Shown here piece by piece: positions 35,131 to 45,347 of a DNA stretch of 64,000 bases. The stretch is from CBDCVY01 sp965223245. Its GTDB lineage: Bacteria; Nitrospinota; Nitrospinia; Nitrospinales; Nitrospinaceae. The position numbers and the translations under genes are program-made. The notes under the pieces were generated by a model. The model saw nothing but the letters and a program-made list of their open reading frames with translations. It ran no database searches and was not told the DNA's origin. How positions within the stretch are numbered: the stretch's first letter is position 1; each line of letters starts with the position of its first letter. The stretch covers positions 2,976,001-3,040,000 of the forward strand of contig CBDCVY010000013.1 of the NCBI GenBank assembly GCA_965223245.1, in the 5' to 3' direction.

Positions 35131-35841
35131 TTATACCTCTCCACATATCATATGGTAAACTTCTTGGTACATTTCTTCCACATTTCCTAAATCAAATCGA
35201 AATCGGTCCTTATCCATTTTTTCATTGGTATCCCAATGCCAAAATCGGCATCCATCCGGGCTGATTTCATCACCCAGTAAAATTTCTCCCTTGTGGCGGC
35301 CAAACTCCATCTTGAAATCCACAAGTCGGATTTTTCTTTCTTTTAAGTAATTCCATAATAGTTCGTTTATCTTAAATCCACATTCTGTCAAATAGGCAAT
35401 CTCTTGCTCATTAGCTAATCCAAACTCTAAAATATGATAACGATTTATCATGGGATCACCAAGATCATCATTTTTGTAATAGAATTCGAGAATGGGTTTC
35501 TTCAATTCTTTGCCTTCAGGCAACCCCATACGTTTAGCCAGGCTCCCTGCAACCACATTACGAAGCACTACTTCTACTAATATAATATCCAGCTTTTTCA
35601 CTAATACTTCGCGGTCATTTAAGGCTTCCACCATATGGGTTTTTACACCTTGCTTCTCTAAATATTTATAAAGGGTTGTGGACACATGATTATTAACCAC
35701 ACCCTTATCGACCACAGTCCCTTTTTTAATGCCATTAAAAGCACTGGCATCATCTTTGAAGTACTGAATCACCAAATCCGGATTTTCAGTAGAATAAATA
35801 ATCTTTGATTTTCCTTCGTATATTTTTTCTAATCTTTTCAT
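35131..35841 (-). CDS. purC: SAICAR synthetase
   Basis: Ligates aspartate to CAIR in purine biosynthesis. It has 236 residues with LEKIYEGKSKIIY at the start, KDDASAFNGIKKG, VEVVLRNVVAGSLAKRMG, LVDFKMEFGRHKGEILLGDEISPDG and the end motif QEVYHMICGE. It starts 12 bp after purB on the same strand, forming a purB-purC unit. This is the bacterial small-form enzyme. Confidence 0.97.
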   Translation of the reverse strand: MKRLEKIYEGKSKIIYSTENPDLVIQYFKDDASAFNGIKKGTVVDKGVVNNHVSTTLYKYLEKQGVKTHMVEALNDREVLVKKLDIILVEVVLRNVVAGSLAKRMGLPEGKELKKPILEFYYKNDDLGDPMINRYHILEFGLANEQEIAYLTECGFKINELLWNYLKERKIRLVDFKMEFGRHKGEILLGDEISPDGCRFWHWDTNEKMDKDRFRFDLGNVEEMYQEVYHMICGEV

Positions 35842-35853
35842 AAAGTATTTATT

Positions 35854-37143
35854 CTAAAAAATTCGATCAAAGATCCGATCTACGTTTTTTAGATGATTTT
35901 TCAAACTAAACGCCTTATCAATTTCTTTAGCGCTTAAATGTTTTTTTATTTCCTTGTCTTTTTTCAATAAGGAAACAAAATTCCCACCCTTTTCCCATAC
36001 CCTCATGGCATTTCGTTGAACCATTCGATAAGCGACATCCCGGGCAATTCCTTTTTGAGTCAACGCCAAAAGAATGTGCTCAGAAAAAATTAACCCGCCT
36101 GTTTTCTCTAAATTCCTTTTCATATTATCCGGATAAACCAGGAGATTTTTCACTAAGGGCACCATCTTTGTCAACATATAGTGAATGAGAATGGTACTAT
36201 CCGGCCCAATCACACGCTCCACGGAGGAGTGGCTGATATCTCTCTCATGCCAAAGCGGCATATTTTCTAATGCTGCAAGCGCATTTCCACGAATCAGTCT
36301 TGATAATCCGGACATCTGTTCCGAAACCACAGGGTTTCTCTTGTGTGGCATCGCAGAAGATCCCTTTTGCCCTTTCGAAAAATATTCTTCCGCTTCAAGG
36401 ACTTCTGTCCTTTGCAAATGTCTAATTTCAGTAGCTATTTTATCAATGGTTCCAGCTAAAACTGCTAACGTCGTAAAATACTCAGCGTGACGATCTCTTT
36501 GAATTACCTGACTTGAAACTGAAGCCGGTTTAAGTTTTAGCTTTTTACAAACATGATTTTCAACATTTGGATCAATACTTGCGAAAACTCCCACAGCACC
36601 TGAAACTTGGCCGAAAGCAATGTTAGCTCTTGCCCGTTTCATTCGTTCAAGGTTCCGCCGCATTTCTTCATGCCAATTTGCCAATTTTAGACCAAATGTC
36701 GTGGGCTCCGCATGAATTCCATGAGACCGCCCTACTACCGGAGTGTATTTAAACTCTAAAGCCCGTTTTTTAAGAACCACAAGAAATTCTTTTATTTTTT
36801 TCATTATAAGATCTGCTGCATCTCTTAATTGCACTGCCAGTGCGGTATCCAACACATCTGATGAAGTCATTCCTAAATGCATAAAACGAGCAGAATCCCC
36901 TACATGCTCGGCAACAGAAGTGAGAAAAGCAATTACATCATGCTTCACCTCTTTTTCAATTTCATTAATGCGGTCAATATCAAATCCACCTCTTTTTTTC
37001 ATCTCTGCAACAGCGGACTTCGGAATTTTCCCTGATTCTGCCATAGCTTCGCAGGCGGAAATCTCAATCGCAAGCCAAATACGAAACTTGTTTTCGGGGG
37101 TCCAAATTGCCGCCATTTCTGGAAGTGTGTATCGTTCAATCAA
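35854..37143 (-). CDS. purB: Adenylosuccinate lyase
   Basis: Eliminates fumarate from SAICAR and from adenylosuccinate, acting twice in purine synthesis. It has 429 residues, with MTSSDVLDTALAVQL, GRSHGIHAEPTTFGLK (catalytic His) and the family signature GSSAMPHKRNP with the catalytic Ser loop. The start MIERYTLPEMAAIW is the conserved N-terminus. It is the first gene of the purB-purC operon and is divergent from the phosphatase/kinase/A2M operon, with about 195 bp between. Confidence 0.97.
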   Translation of the reverse strand: MIERYTLPEMAAIWTPENKFRIWLAIEISACEAMAESGKIPKSAVAEMKKRGGFDIDRINEIEKEVKHDVIAFLTSVAEHVGDSARFMHLGMTSSDVLDTALAVQLRDAADLIMKKIKEFLVVLKKRALEFKYTPVVGRSHGIHAEPTTFGLKLANWHEEMRRNLERMKRARANIAFGQVSGAVGVFASIDPNVENHVCKKLKLKPASVSSQVIQRDRHAEYFTTLAVLAGTIDKIATEIRHLQRTEVLEAEEYFSKGQKGSSAMPHKRNPVVSEQMSGLSRLIRGNALAALENMPLWHERDISHSSVERVIGPDSTILIHYMLTKMVPLVKNLLVYPDNMKRNLEKTGGLIFSEHILLALTQKGIARDVAYRMVQRNAMRVWEKGGNFVSLLKKDKEIKKHLSAKEIDKAFSLKNHLKNVDRIFDRIF

Positions 37144-37338
37144 TATTATTTCCTTTCAAAAAAGTGGTGAAATGCGGGTTGCCGGGAATGACTCAGTATT
37201 TTAAAATAAGAACAAGCATACAGGATCACCTGTTCAAAATAAAAGCGTTTCTTAAGTCCTTCAATTTCTGAAAAAGTTGGATTTTTTTATCCTCGTATTG
37301 AGGCCATCTTAAACTTTCTTTAAGTTCAAATCAATAAT

Positions 37339-37830
37339 ATGACTTCGAAAAATTTTTATGGTATCTGCTTTGTTTGTTTAGGAAATATCTGTCGATCTCC
37401 CTTAGCTGAGGGAGTATTCCAGTCCTTAGTAGTAGAAGAACAACTCTCAGAAAAAATCATTATAGAATCAGCCGGGACAGGAAATTGGCATGTAGGATCC
37501 CCTCCGGATTCCAGGATGCAGGCTACTGCTCGACAAAATGGTATCCAGCTTCAATCGCGCGCCCAACAATTTCAACCGGAAGACTTTAACCGGTTTGATC
37601 TCATTCTTGCCATGGACCAACAAAACTATGAATCCTTAAAATTCATGTGCTCCTCAGAGGTTGCCAATGGAAAGTTGAAACTATTCCGCTCGTTCGATCC
37701 CTATGCGCGCGGCGACGAAGATGTTCCAGACCCTTATTATGGGGGAAACTCAGGATTTGATAATGTTTTTCAGATCGTTCAACGGACTTGCCCCAATATT
37801 CTAAATTTTGTTAAATCCCAATTAGGTTGA
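37339..37830 (+). CDS. Low-molecular-weight protein-tyrosine-phosphatase family protein
   Basis: A 163-residue phosphatase with the P-loop C-x5-R (Cys13 to Arg19 in VCLGNICRSPLAEG) at the N-terminus and the general-acid loop VPDPYY near the C-terminus. The family dephosphorylates phosphotyrosine, arsenate or sugar-phosphate adducts. The gene lies 3 bp ahead of a fructosamine-kinase homologue. In several bacteria this pairing corresponds to a ribulosamine-5-phosphate phosphatase acting with a ribulosamine kinase in protein deglycation. I favour that role here, by context. Confidence 0.9.
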   Translation: MTSKNFYGICFVCLGNICRSPLAEGVFQSLVVEEQLSEKIIIESAGTGNWHVGSPPDSRMQATARQNGIQLQSRAQQFQPEDFNRFDLILAMDQQNYESLKFMCSSEVANGKLKLFRSFDPYARGDEDVPDPYYGGNSGFDNVFQIVQRTCPNILNFVKSQLG

Positions 37831-37833
37831 TTT

Positions 37834-38712
37834 ATGAAGGAGGAAGTCCAATCCGTTTTAGGACAAGTTTATTCTCAATCTATAACGATTACTTCTTCTC
37901 AAAGTATAGGTGGGGGCAGCATAAACGATACCGTAAGGATGAGTTTATCCAATGGGGAAAAAGTTTTTGTAAAATTCAACTCTCAACCACCTCCCAATTT
38001 TTTTTTCGACGAAGCCAAAGGACTAAAGATTTTAGCTTCCGCCAAGGAGGGTCCTCGCATACCAAGAGTGATCGCTCTTCAACAATCTTCTAACCCTAAT
38101 TTTTTAATTCTTGAATATATTGAACAAGCAGCAACAGGAAAAGACTATTACTTTGAATTCGCCAGGTCTTTGGCAAATATGCATCGAACCACTCAAGATG
38201 TTTTTGGGCTCGACCATAACAACTACATTGGATCTACCCCGCAAATTAATACAGAAGATGAAAATGCTCTCACTTTTTTTAAAGAACAACGTTTGCAGTT
38301 TCAACAATCTTTAGCAAGAAAAAATAATCGCCTTCCAAAAAACATTGACCACAAAATAGATAAACTTTGTGAAAAACTTGAAAATTTTCTGGACCTAACC
38401 GGTGAAAATCCTGCTTTAGTGCATGGAGACCTATGGTCCGGCAATCATTTTTCAGATGGAAATGGGACCCCATGTATTTTCGATCCTGCTGTTTATTTTG
38501 GACTTAGGGAAGCAGATTTAGCCATGACTGAGCTATTTGGAAAAATGCCCGAGACCTTCTATCAGGCTTACCATGAATGTTTTCCCCTGAACCCCGGCTA
38601 CGAAAATAGAAAGCAAATCTATAATCTTTATCACCTACTAAATCATGTTAATCTGTTCGGAGGATCATATTTATCATCCGTAGAATCCACTCTTAATTAT
38701 TTTGTTGGTTAA
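37834..38712 (+). CDS. Fructosamine/ketosamine 3-kinase family protein
   Basis: A 292-residue kinase of the aminoglycoside/choline kinase fold. The nucleotide-binding start SIGGGSINDTVRM, KVFVKFN (ATP Lys), the catalytic loop VHGDLWSGNHF (His197, Asp199) and IFDPAVYFGLREADLAM are the fructosamine-kinase signature. Bacterial members phosphorylate ribulosamines and erythrulosamines on protein amines, which makes the adducts unstable and repairs glycation. It sits between the phosphatase gene and the A2M gene, with 3 and 17 bp gaps, in one operon. Confidence 0.9.
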   Translation: MKEEVQSVLGQVYSQSITITSSQSIGGGSINDTVRMSLSNGEKVFVKFNSQPPPNFFFDEAKGLKILASAKEGPRIPRVIALQQSSNPNFLILEYIEQAATGKDYYFEFARSLANMHRTTQDVFGLDHNNYIGSTPQINTEDENALTFFKEQRLQFQQSLARKNNRLPKNIDHKIDKLCEKLENFLDLTGENPALVHGDLWSGNHFSDGNGTPCIFDPAVYFGLREADLAMTELFGKMPETFYQAYHECFPLNPGYENRKQIYNLYHLLNHVNLFGGSYLSSVESTLNYFVG

Positions 38713-38729
38713 TATTCAAGGAGAGCTTC

Positions 38730-41700
38730 ATGCTGACCATGAAAACTAATCCTATTTTTCGCGTCTTTTATTTCATTTTTATTTTCCACACTTTATTTGT
38801 TGGGGTAGCAGAGTCACAGAAAGCAAGCTACAGCTTATTAAAGCAACAAGGAGAAGCTTATTTTGATCAAGGGTCCTTTTCCAAAGCTCATCAAGTTTAC
38901 AAAAAAGCTTTAGAGTTTGACCTTGACGAAAACGACAAACGCTGGATTGAGTTTAGGTTGGCAGATACTTTATGGAGATCAGAAGCTTCAAGTAAAAAAT
39001 TCGATACTTCCATTTTGGATCAGTCTAAAGATCAACTCAATAAGATGATTCGAGATGTGCGTCGAAATGAAGATAAAGATCGCATCTGGGCCGAAATTCA
39101 GGAATCTTTGGGTGACTATTGGTGGATGCGGTCACAGACTAGAAATTGGGGCTCTGCATGGCAACACTATCAAAAAGCTTTGGACTGGTGGGCTGGAGCT
39201 AAAGATTTAGAGCTTGCTAGAAATAGATATTTAAATATTATTTGGAACGTCACGACCCCTCCCTGGAGACCCTCCTATTACTCTTATGGTTACTATGGGA
39301 ATTATGTACCGGTAAAGGTTTTAGAAAATGTCCTAAAAATTTCCCAATCCCCTGAAGATCAAGCACGAGCTAGTTATTTTCTCGCCATGGGGTTACGCAA
39401 CCAGGGAAACCTGTATCAACAACAGCGTATTCCTAAATTATTTGAGAAGGCAATTCAATTGGGGAAATCGACCGAATGGTATGATGACTCTATTTACCAT
39501 TATGCAGAGTGGTTGTCTGGTTCTGGGGAAGTTATAATCCTTGCTAACGGACAACAACAAAGGAAACCCAATTATAATAAAGGTCTTAAATATTACCGAC
39601 GATTAATAAGTGAATTTGAAAAGGGGGAAACTCGATTTTATGATGATGCTCAGCGTCAAATCGAAAATATTACCAAACCCACTTTATCTATAAGTGTTGA
39701 TAAGATTTTCTTACCTGGCTCCCAAATAAATTATCAGTTAAGTTGGAGAAATATTAAACAAGTTACACTATCTCTTTACCCAATCGACCTCACCAAAGAT
39801 GTCAAATTTTCAAAAGATGTAAATGTTGATCGATGGAAGGATCAAATTAATTTATTGTTAAAAGAAAAAATAACAAGTTGGATCCATGATACTGAAGATA
39901 AAAAAGACTATATCCCCGGAAGCAAAACCCTCTCGTTAGAAGAAAAGTTACCTGTAGGTGCATATATCCTTAAAGCCAGTGGAGAAAATGTCAATGCGCG
40001 TGAAATAATTTTAGTCACTGACGCAGCAGTGGTTTTAAAAAATTCTAATAATCAAGCCCTAGTGTATGTTTGTGATTCTGCTAATGGCGCACCCATAAAA
40101 AATTCAAAAGTACAACTACAACAACGTTTCTATACCGGTCATCGCTGGGTTTGGCGTTCGGCCACCGCTAAAACCAATAAAGAAGGGTTGGCTAAATTTC
40201 ATTTAAAAAAGACAAGACACAATTCACAAATCTTTGTCGCAGCCGCTCATGAAAATCGGCAAGCATTTGTAACAAGTTACAACCACCGAGGTTACATTGA
40301 AAATGAATCTTGGAAAATGTACGTAACTACTGACCGGCCCGCCTATCGACCCAATGAAAAAGCCAATTGGAAACTCACCGCTAGAACCTATGACGGCTCT
40401 AAATATTCCACTCCCTCCAACGCTTATGTTGAATATCAAGTATCAGATCCGCGCGGAGTTAAATTAAAAGAAGGCACTCTAAAATTAAACGAATATGGAA
40501 GCGCCTGGGAATCATTACAATTATCGGAATCGATTCCTCTAGGAACCTACACCATAGTTTTTTGGACCAAAAATAAAAAGAAACATATTGGTAGCGCAAA
40601 TTTATTCCGTCTGGAAGAATATAAACTTCCGGAGTTCAAAGTTAGCGTGAATGTTCCCGAAGAAAATGGAAAGAAAAAAACTTTTCAATTAGGCGACACT
40701 TTAGAAGCAGACATTCATGCTGAATATTATTTTGGCGGACCAGTGGCAAATGCTTCTGTTGAAGTCATTGTATATCAAAAATCCTATCAACCCTTTTGGC
40801 GACCTGCCGCAGAATACCCTTGGTACTATGAAGATTTACATAGTAATCCGCATCACTACTGGGGACATGGTCAGCAAGTCAAACGCGAAGTGTTAAAAAC
40901 CGATAGTCAGGGGAATGCTCATTTAACTATTCCAACACAACGCGGAAATCAGGATCTTGAGTATCGCATCGAAGCACGTGTGACCGATTCCTCGCGGAGA
41001 GAAATCATTTCATCAGAATCCGTTCGTGTTTCACGCCAAGCTTATTTTGTTTATATGAACCCTAAACATTATTTATATAAGCCTCAAGACAAAGTCGACA
41101 TCAAAGTAAATTCCATGGACCCAAATAATCAACCCATATCTGCAGAGGGAGTTGTAAAAGTAACACGAGACTATTGGTTTGAGATTTGGGTAGACCCGGA
41201 TGGACGGGAAATTCAAGGTGATGAGTTAAAACGCCTAAAAGAAAAATCTGTTATTTTCCCTCCTCCTCAACCTCCAGAAAGCGGCAAATGGAAGCTTAAG
41301 TTTAAAGGATATCAGCACGACGATATTTTGACACAATCCGTTAAAACAGATAAAGAAGGGATGGCAGAATTCAGTTTCACTCCCGGAAATGATGGGTATT
41401 ATCGCGTTGCTTGGGTTTCTCAACCCAATGAGAAAAGTATTCCTATAAAAGCAGAAACCACTATATGGGCCGCTACCAATGCAACCACGGATTTAGGGTA
41501 CCGCCACGGTGGTTTAGAAATTATTGCAGATAAAAATACATTTCAGGTAGGGCAGGAAGTTCCTGTAATGCTGGTGGCACCCACAAATGATCGTTACGTT
41601 GTTTTTAGCATAGAAGGCGACGACTTATATGACTACCAATTAGTTCATATGACAGGAACTGTCAAACTGCTCCGCTTAAAAATTCAAGAAAAGCACGTTC

Positions 41701-44675
41701 CGAATATCTTCCTGAATGCTGTAATGGTAACCGGTCAACAAATCTTTAGCGACACGGAACAAGTGATTGTTCCACCATTAAAAAACTTTCTAAATATTAC
41801 CGTGGAAAGCAACCAAGACCAATTCCAACCTCAGGAAAAGGGAACCCTGACTATCACAACACGGAACCATGAAGACAAACCGGTTGCATCCGAAGTTTCC
41901 TTGGCTCTCGTCGATGAAGCAGTATTTTATATACAAAAAGATTTAGCTCCGGACCCCCGTCAATTCTTTTTTGGAAACAAACGCAGACATCAAACAAAAA
42001 CAACAAGTTCGTTTCAAATGAAACGCTACTTAAGACAAAATCAAATGCCTAGCCCACCCTCCAAAGATTATCCAGAGTCATTAAAAGCAGATGGTGGAGC
42101 TTTTTTCAATGAAAACAAAAGAATGGTCGGGAAAAAAGAGTCCTCACTACGAAGTCGATCTATGAAAGCAAAATCGAATGCACCTATGGAATCTTTTGCA
42201 TCGATGGAATTAGATGATGCAGCTATGTTGGAAGAAGAACCGGGCAGACAATCAGGAGCCGGCAGTGAGAGAGCAAATGTACAGGTTAGAAGTGATTTTC
42301 GATCTACAATTATTTGGGAACCTAACATCAAAACAGGCAAAGATGGTAAAGCTACGATCAAAGTAAAATTTCCTGATAGCCTCACCCAGTGGCGTGCTAC
42401 AGCACGATCAGTTACAACAAAGAATCAATTTGGAATACAAACGGCAAAAATGCAGACTCAAATGCCTTTAATGGTTCGTTTACAGGCTCCTCGGTTTTTT
42501 GTTGTGGGTGATGAAGTCACTCTCTCTGCCATAATCAACAACAATACCAATGATACCTTAAAAATAAACCCTGTTATTGAGGCGACCGGGCTCAAAGTCG
42601 ATACCAAATCAGAAACCATTTCTATTGCTCCAAATAGCGAAAAACGAGTTGATTGGCTTGCCATGGTTCCTCAACCTGGTAATGTAAAAATAAAGGTTAG
42701 TGCTACAAATGATAAATTTGCCGATGCAATGGAAAAAGAGTTTATTGCCCATGAACATGGAATCGAAAAGTTAATTGCCAAATCCGGAAAGCTTAAGGGT
42801 AAATCTGTAAATATTTCTCTAGACCTTCCTCAAGCTCGGAAAAAGGATTCCGCACAAATGATGGTGCAGGTTGCTCCCAGTTTGGCAATAACCATGTTGG
42901 ATGCATTGCCCTATCTTATCGATTATCCCTATGGCTGCACCGAGCAAACTTTAAGTCGGTTCCTTCCCACTGTAATCACATTAAAAACTTTAAGGGATTT
43001 GGGTTTAAAGCCTGAGGAGGTTGCCAATCGACTGTTTGGTGGGATTAATCCGGAACTGGCAAATAAATCGCATCCAAAAGGGAAAAAAAATCTCAACAAG
43101 ATTGCGGAAATGGTCGAGAAAGGTTTGGACCGTCTCTATGACTTTCAACATAGTGATGGAGGATGGGGTTGGTGGAAAAAAGGGGATAGCGATCCCTTCA
43201 TGACCGCTTATGTGCTGTGGGGATTAACCTTAGCACAAGACGCTCAAGTAGAAATTGATCCAAGTGTATTAAGTGAGGCGTATCAATTTTTAGATAAAGA
43301 GTTAGTAGAAGCTGAGAATCAGTTTGACCAACAAGCCTGGCTCCTCCATGCATTAGCTTTTTATCATAAGACTAAAAAATTTAAAAAGTTTTCCAAGTTT
43401 CAATCAAAAGCATTTAATAATCTTTGGAAACACCGAACCAAACTGAACTCTTATTCTAGAGCTCTTTTTACTTTAAGCGCACATTATTTTGGAATGAAAA
43501 CTCATGCAAAGACATTGGCTGAAAACCTGGAAAATGGTGTGACTATTGATAAATCTCCTGATACTTCAATTGTTCAAAGAAGACCCCAAAATTCTGAAAA
43601 CTACACCATGGCCACCGCACATTGGGGAGAAGATGGACTTTATTATAGATGGTCAGATGGCGGAGTTGAAGCCACATCTATGGCGTTACGTGCTTTGCTG
43701 GCAGTCTCTCCCGAAAATACTTTGATCGGCCCAGTCACCAACTGGCTAATCAAAAATCGACGTGGATCCCACTGGTCCAATACCCGTGATACGGCTATAT
43801 CGCTTTTGGCACTCAATGATTATCTTCTTATCAGCGGAGAGTTAAACGCAGATCAAGGGTATAAATTAATAGTCAATGGGAACTTTCTGGATGAAACCAA
43901 AATAAAAAATGTACTGAAAGCACCGAGTAATTATCTTGTGCCTAACAACTATATTGTCGATGGAGTCAATGAAATCCATTTAGTTCGCACCTCTGGGAAA
44001 GGGCCTCTTTACTTTTCAGTCCAATCCCAATTCTTCAGCCTGGAAGAACCAATCACCCCAGCAGGAAACGAATTGTTTGTAAGAAGGCAATATCAAAAAC
44101 AAGTCGGCCGTCCCACTCTGTTAAAAGGTTTTGTTTATGATTCTGTTCCTTTAAATGATGGAGATACCATTAACAGTGGCGAGCGTATTGAAACGGTAAT
44201 TACCATTGAATCCAAAAACAATTATGAATACTTAATTTTTGAAGATTTAAAACCGGCAGGATTCGAAGCAGTACAAATCAAAAGCGGCACCCCTTTTTAT
44301 ACAAAAGAATTAAAATCGGCTGCAGTCAAAGTCAAATTAGGAAATACTGGAAAGAGTAATAGTGTGAATCGAGGCACAGGTTCTAAGCGAAGTAGAATTG
44401 CCAAAGAAGCTTTTAGCCCACCTCGGCCTCAAAATTCCTCAAATACCGATTACACAGGACGTAGCCGGTGGGTTCATCAAGAGTTACGGGATCGTAAAGT
44501 GGTCTTCTTTATCGATAAGCTCCCACAAGGATTTTGGGAAATACGCTACACATTAAGAGCAGAAGTCCCCGGGAAATTTCATGCATTACCTGTAATGGCA
44601 CATGCTATGTATATCCCTGAAATCCGCACCAACGGCTCCGAAATCCGCGTGACCGTTAAAGATAAAAAAGAATAA
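38730..44675 (+). CDS. Giant alpha-2-macroglobulin-family protein with thioester
   Basis: A 1981-residue exported protein. The signal peptide (about 5-28) is followed by a TPR-like helical part (about 33-290), then macroglobulin beta-domains (MG2 around 535-640) with a probable bait segment rich in Ser, Met, Lys and Glu near 1090-1190. The A2M domain contains the thioester motif YGCTEQT (Cys1403, Gln1406) and a helical thioester-domain barrel (GGWGWWKKGDSDPFMTAYV). Bacterial A2Ms trap invading proteases by covalent capture. There is no lipobox Cys, so it is probably soluble in the periplasm, and no PbpC gene adjoins it. The ribosome site AAGGAGAG precedes the ATG. Confidence 0.93.
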   Translation: MLTMKTNPIFRVFYFIFIFHTLFVGVAESQKASYSLLKQQGEAYFDQGSFSKAHQVYKKALEFDLDENDKRWIEFRLADTLWRSEASSKKFDTSILDQSKDQLNKMIRDVRRNEDKDRIWAEIQESLGDYWWMRSQTRNWGSAWQHYQKALDWWAGAKDLELARNRYLNIIWNVTTPPWRPSYYSYGYYGNYVPVKVLENVLKISQSPEDQARASYFLAMGLRNQGNLYQQQRIPKLFEKAIQLGKSTEWYDDSIYHYAEWLSGSGEVIILANGQQQRKPNYNKGLKYYRRLISEFEKGETRFYDDAQRQIENITKPTLSISVDKIFLPGSQINYQLSWRNIKQVTLSLYPIDLTKDVKFSKDVNVDRWKDQINLLLKEKITSWIHDTEDKKDYIPGSKTLSLEEKLPVGAYILKASGENVNAREIILVTDAAVVLKNSNNQALVYVCDSANGAPIKNSKVQLQQRFYTGHRWVWRSATAKTNKEGLAKFHLKKTRHNSQIFVAAAHENRQAFVTSYNHRGYIENESWKMYVTTDRPAYRPNEKANWKLTARTYDGSKYSTPSNAYVEYQVSDPRGVKLKEGTLKLNEYGSAWESLQLSESIPLGTYTIVFWTKNKKKHIGSANLFRLEEYKLPEFKVSVNVPEENGKKKTFQLGDTLEADIHAEYYFGGPVANASVEVIVYQKSYQPFWRPAAEYPWYYEDLHSNPHHYWGHGQQVKREVLKTDSQGNAHLTIPTQRGNQDLEYRIEARVTDSSRREIISSESVRVSRQAYFVYMNPKHYLYKPQDKVDIKVNSMDPNNQPISAEGVVKVTRDYWFEIWVDPDGREIQGDELKRLKEKSVIFPPPQPPESGKWKLKFKGYQHDDILTQSVKTDKEGMAEFSFTPGNDGYYRVAWVSQPNEKSIPIKAETTIWAATNATTDLGYRHGGLEIIADKNTFQVGQEVPVMLVAPTNDRYVVFSIEGDDLYDYQLVHMTGTVKLLRLKIQEKHVPNIFLNAVMVTGQQIFSDTEQVIVPPLKNFLNITVESNQDQFQPQEKGTLTITTRNHEDKPVASEVSLALVDEAVFYIQKDLAPDPRQFFFGNKRRHQTKTTSSFQMKRYLRQNQMPSPPSKDYPESLKADGGAFFNENKRMVGKKESSLRSRSMKAKSNAPMESFASMELDDAAMLEEEPGRQSGAGSERANVQVRSDFRSTIIWEPNIKTGKDGKATIKVKFPDSLTQWRATARSVTTKNQFGIQTAKMQTQMPLMVRLQAPRFFVVGDEVTLSAIINNNTNDTLKINPVIEATGLKVDTKSETISIAPNSEKRVDWLAMVPQPGNVKIKVSATNDKFADAMEKEFIAHEHGIEKLIAKSGKLKGKSVNISLDLPQARKKDSAQMMVQVAPSLAITMLDALPYLIDYPYGCTEQTLSRFLPTVITLKTLRDLGLKPEEVANRLFGGINPELANKSHPKGKKNLNKIAEMVEKGLDRLYDFQHSDGGWGWWKKGDSDPFMTAYVLWGLTLAQDAQVEIDPSVLSEAYQFLDKELVEAENQFDQQAWLLHALAFYHKTKKFKKFSKFQSKAFNNLWKHRTKLNSYSRALFTLSAHYFGMKTHAKTLAENLENGVTIDKSPDTSIVQRRPQNSENYTMATAHWGEDGLYYRWSDGGVEATSMALRALLAVSPENTLIGPVTNWLIKNRRGSHWSNTRDTAISLLALNDYLLISGELNADQGYKLIVNGNFLDETKIKNVLKAPSNYLVPNNYIVDGVNEIHLVRTSGKGPLYFSVQSQFFSLEEPITPAGNELFVRRQYQKQVGRPTLLKGFVYDSVPLNDGDTINSGERIETVITIESKNNYEYLIFEDLKPAGFEAVQIKSGTPFYTKELKSAAVKVKLGNTGKSNSVNRGTGSKRSRIAKEAFSPPRPQNSSNTDYTGRSRWVHQELRDRKVVFFIDKLPQGFWEIRYTLRAEVPGKFHALPVMAHAMYIPEIRTNGSEIRVTVKDKKE

Positions 44676-44822
44676 AACAGTAAATAGTTCTAATTTTAAA
44701 TTATTGATTCTTGACCTTTAAGCAAGAAGTTCCTTGTAGGACTTCGGTTGGCCTAAATACGATGGACGAAAAAAATGGAAATGGAATCTTTACAGTTTCT
44801 AATTGAAATAATCAAGTTACAA

Positions 44823-45023
44823 CTATGCCAATTCGGACAACTCGGAAAGAACTTCTTTGATAAAACCGCGAATGTCATCTTTGCTGATCGATTCTCTATT
44901 CTCGGAAATGATTGTTTTTATGGCGTGTTTTCGAATCAGTCTGGCTAAATTCGCATCAAGTTCTGCTAAATATTGACACGCATCGTCCGACCAAAACCAA
45001 TCCTTTTCAATATGACCACCCAT
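44823..45023 (-). CDS. Small conserved-looking protein (66 aa)
   Basis: Started at the ATG at 45023, which has GGGAGGAAC 4-5 bp upstream; a TTG 15 bp earlier overlaps that ribosome site and is unlikely. The protein opens with MGGHIEKDWFWSDDACQYL and continues as an amphipathic helical domain ending in an acidic tail. The W-S-x-x-A-x-x-x-L beginning and the size faintly recall the PCP_red domain found in small redox proteins, but I cannot confirm that. There is a single Cys. It is downstream of the 25-aa membrane peptide on the same strand, possibly in the same transcript. Confidence 0.6.
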   Translation of the reverse strand: MGGHIEKDWFWSDDACQYLAELDANLARLIRKHAIKTIISENRESISKDDIRGFIKEVLSELSELA

Positions 45024-45204
45024 TAAAGTTCCTCCCAAAACAATTTATCGGTTCAGCAATGACTATTCAGTTTCAACTATTGGAAGTGCTTCCCAAAAAT
45101 GTATTAATAACATTTTAATTGCTAATTGGAATAAGAAATGGGGAATTTAGAAATTGAAAATTTCTAAAAAAGGTAGGCAGAAGAATAATATATTCTTATA
45201 TCTA

Positions 45205-45282
45205 TCATATAACTTTTAAAAATCCGAAAACCATCATGACTAAAAAAAACACAGTTAGCCACTTGTCTAACGAATCAGACAT
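45205..45282 (-). CDS. 25-residue single-helix membrane peptide
   Basis: An ORF of 25 codons starting at the ATG at 45282. The peptide starts MSDSLDKW and continues as a hydrophobic helix (LTVFFLVMMVFGFL) ending KVI. A near-perfect Shine-Dalgarno (GGGAGGG) ends 6 bp before the ATG. A matching promoter lies about 65 bp upstream of the ATG (45348-45377), downstream of the previous gene's terminator. It is likely an inner-membrane small protein, perhaps a subunit or regulator of a membrane complex. No family was recognised. It is too short for ordinary gene callers. Confidence 0.65.
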   Translation of the reverse strand: MSDSLDKWLTVFFLVMMVFGFLKVI

Positions 45283-45347
45283 GACTTACCCTCCCAATTT
45301 TCTCTCCCATTCCCCAATAAGGCTCTACTTCAACCATGGGGATTTTG

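Noticed and set aside
45146..45168. 10-bp AT hairpin (TTTAGAAATT / AATTTCTAAA) between the two small genes
   Set aside because: All-AT stem with no T-run; too weak to call a terminator or RNA.
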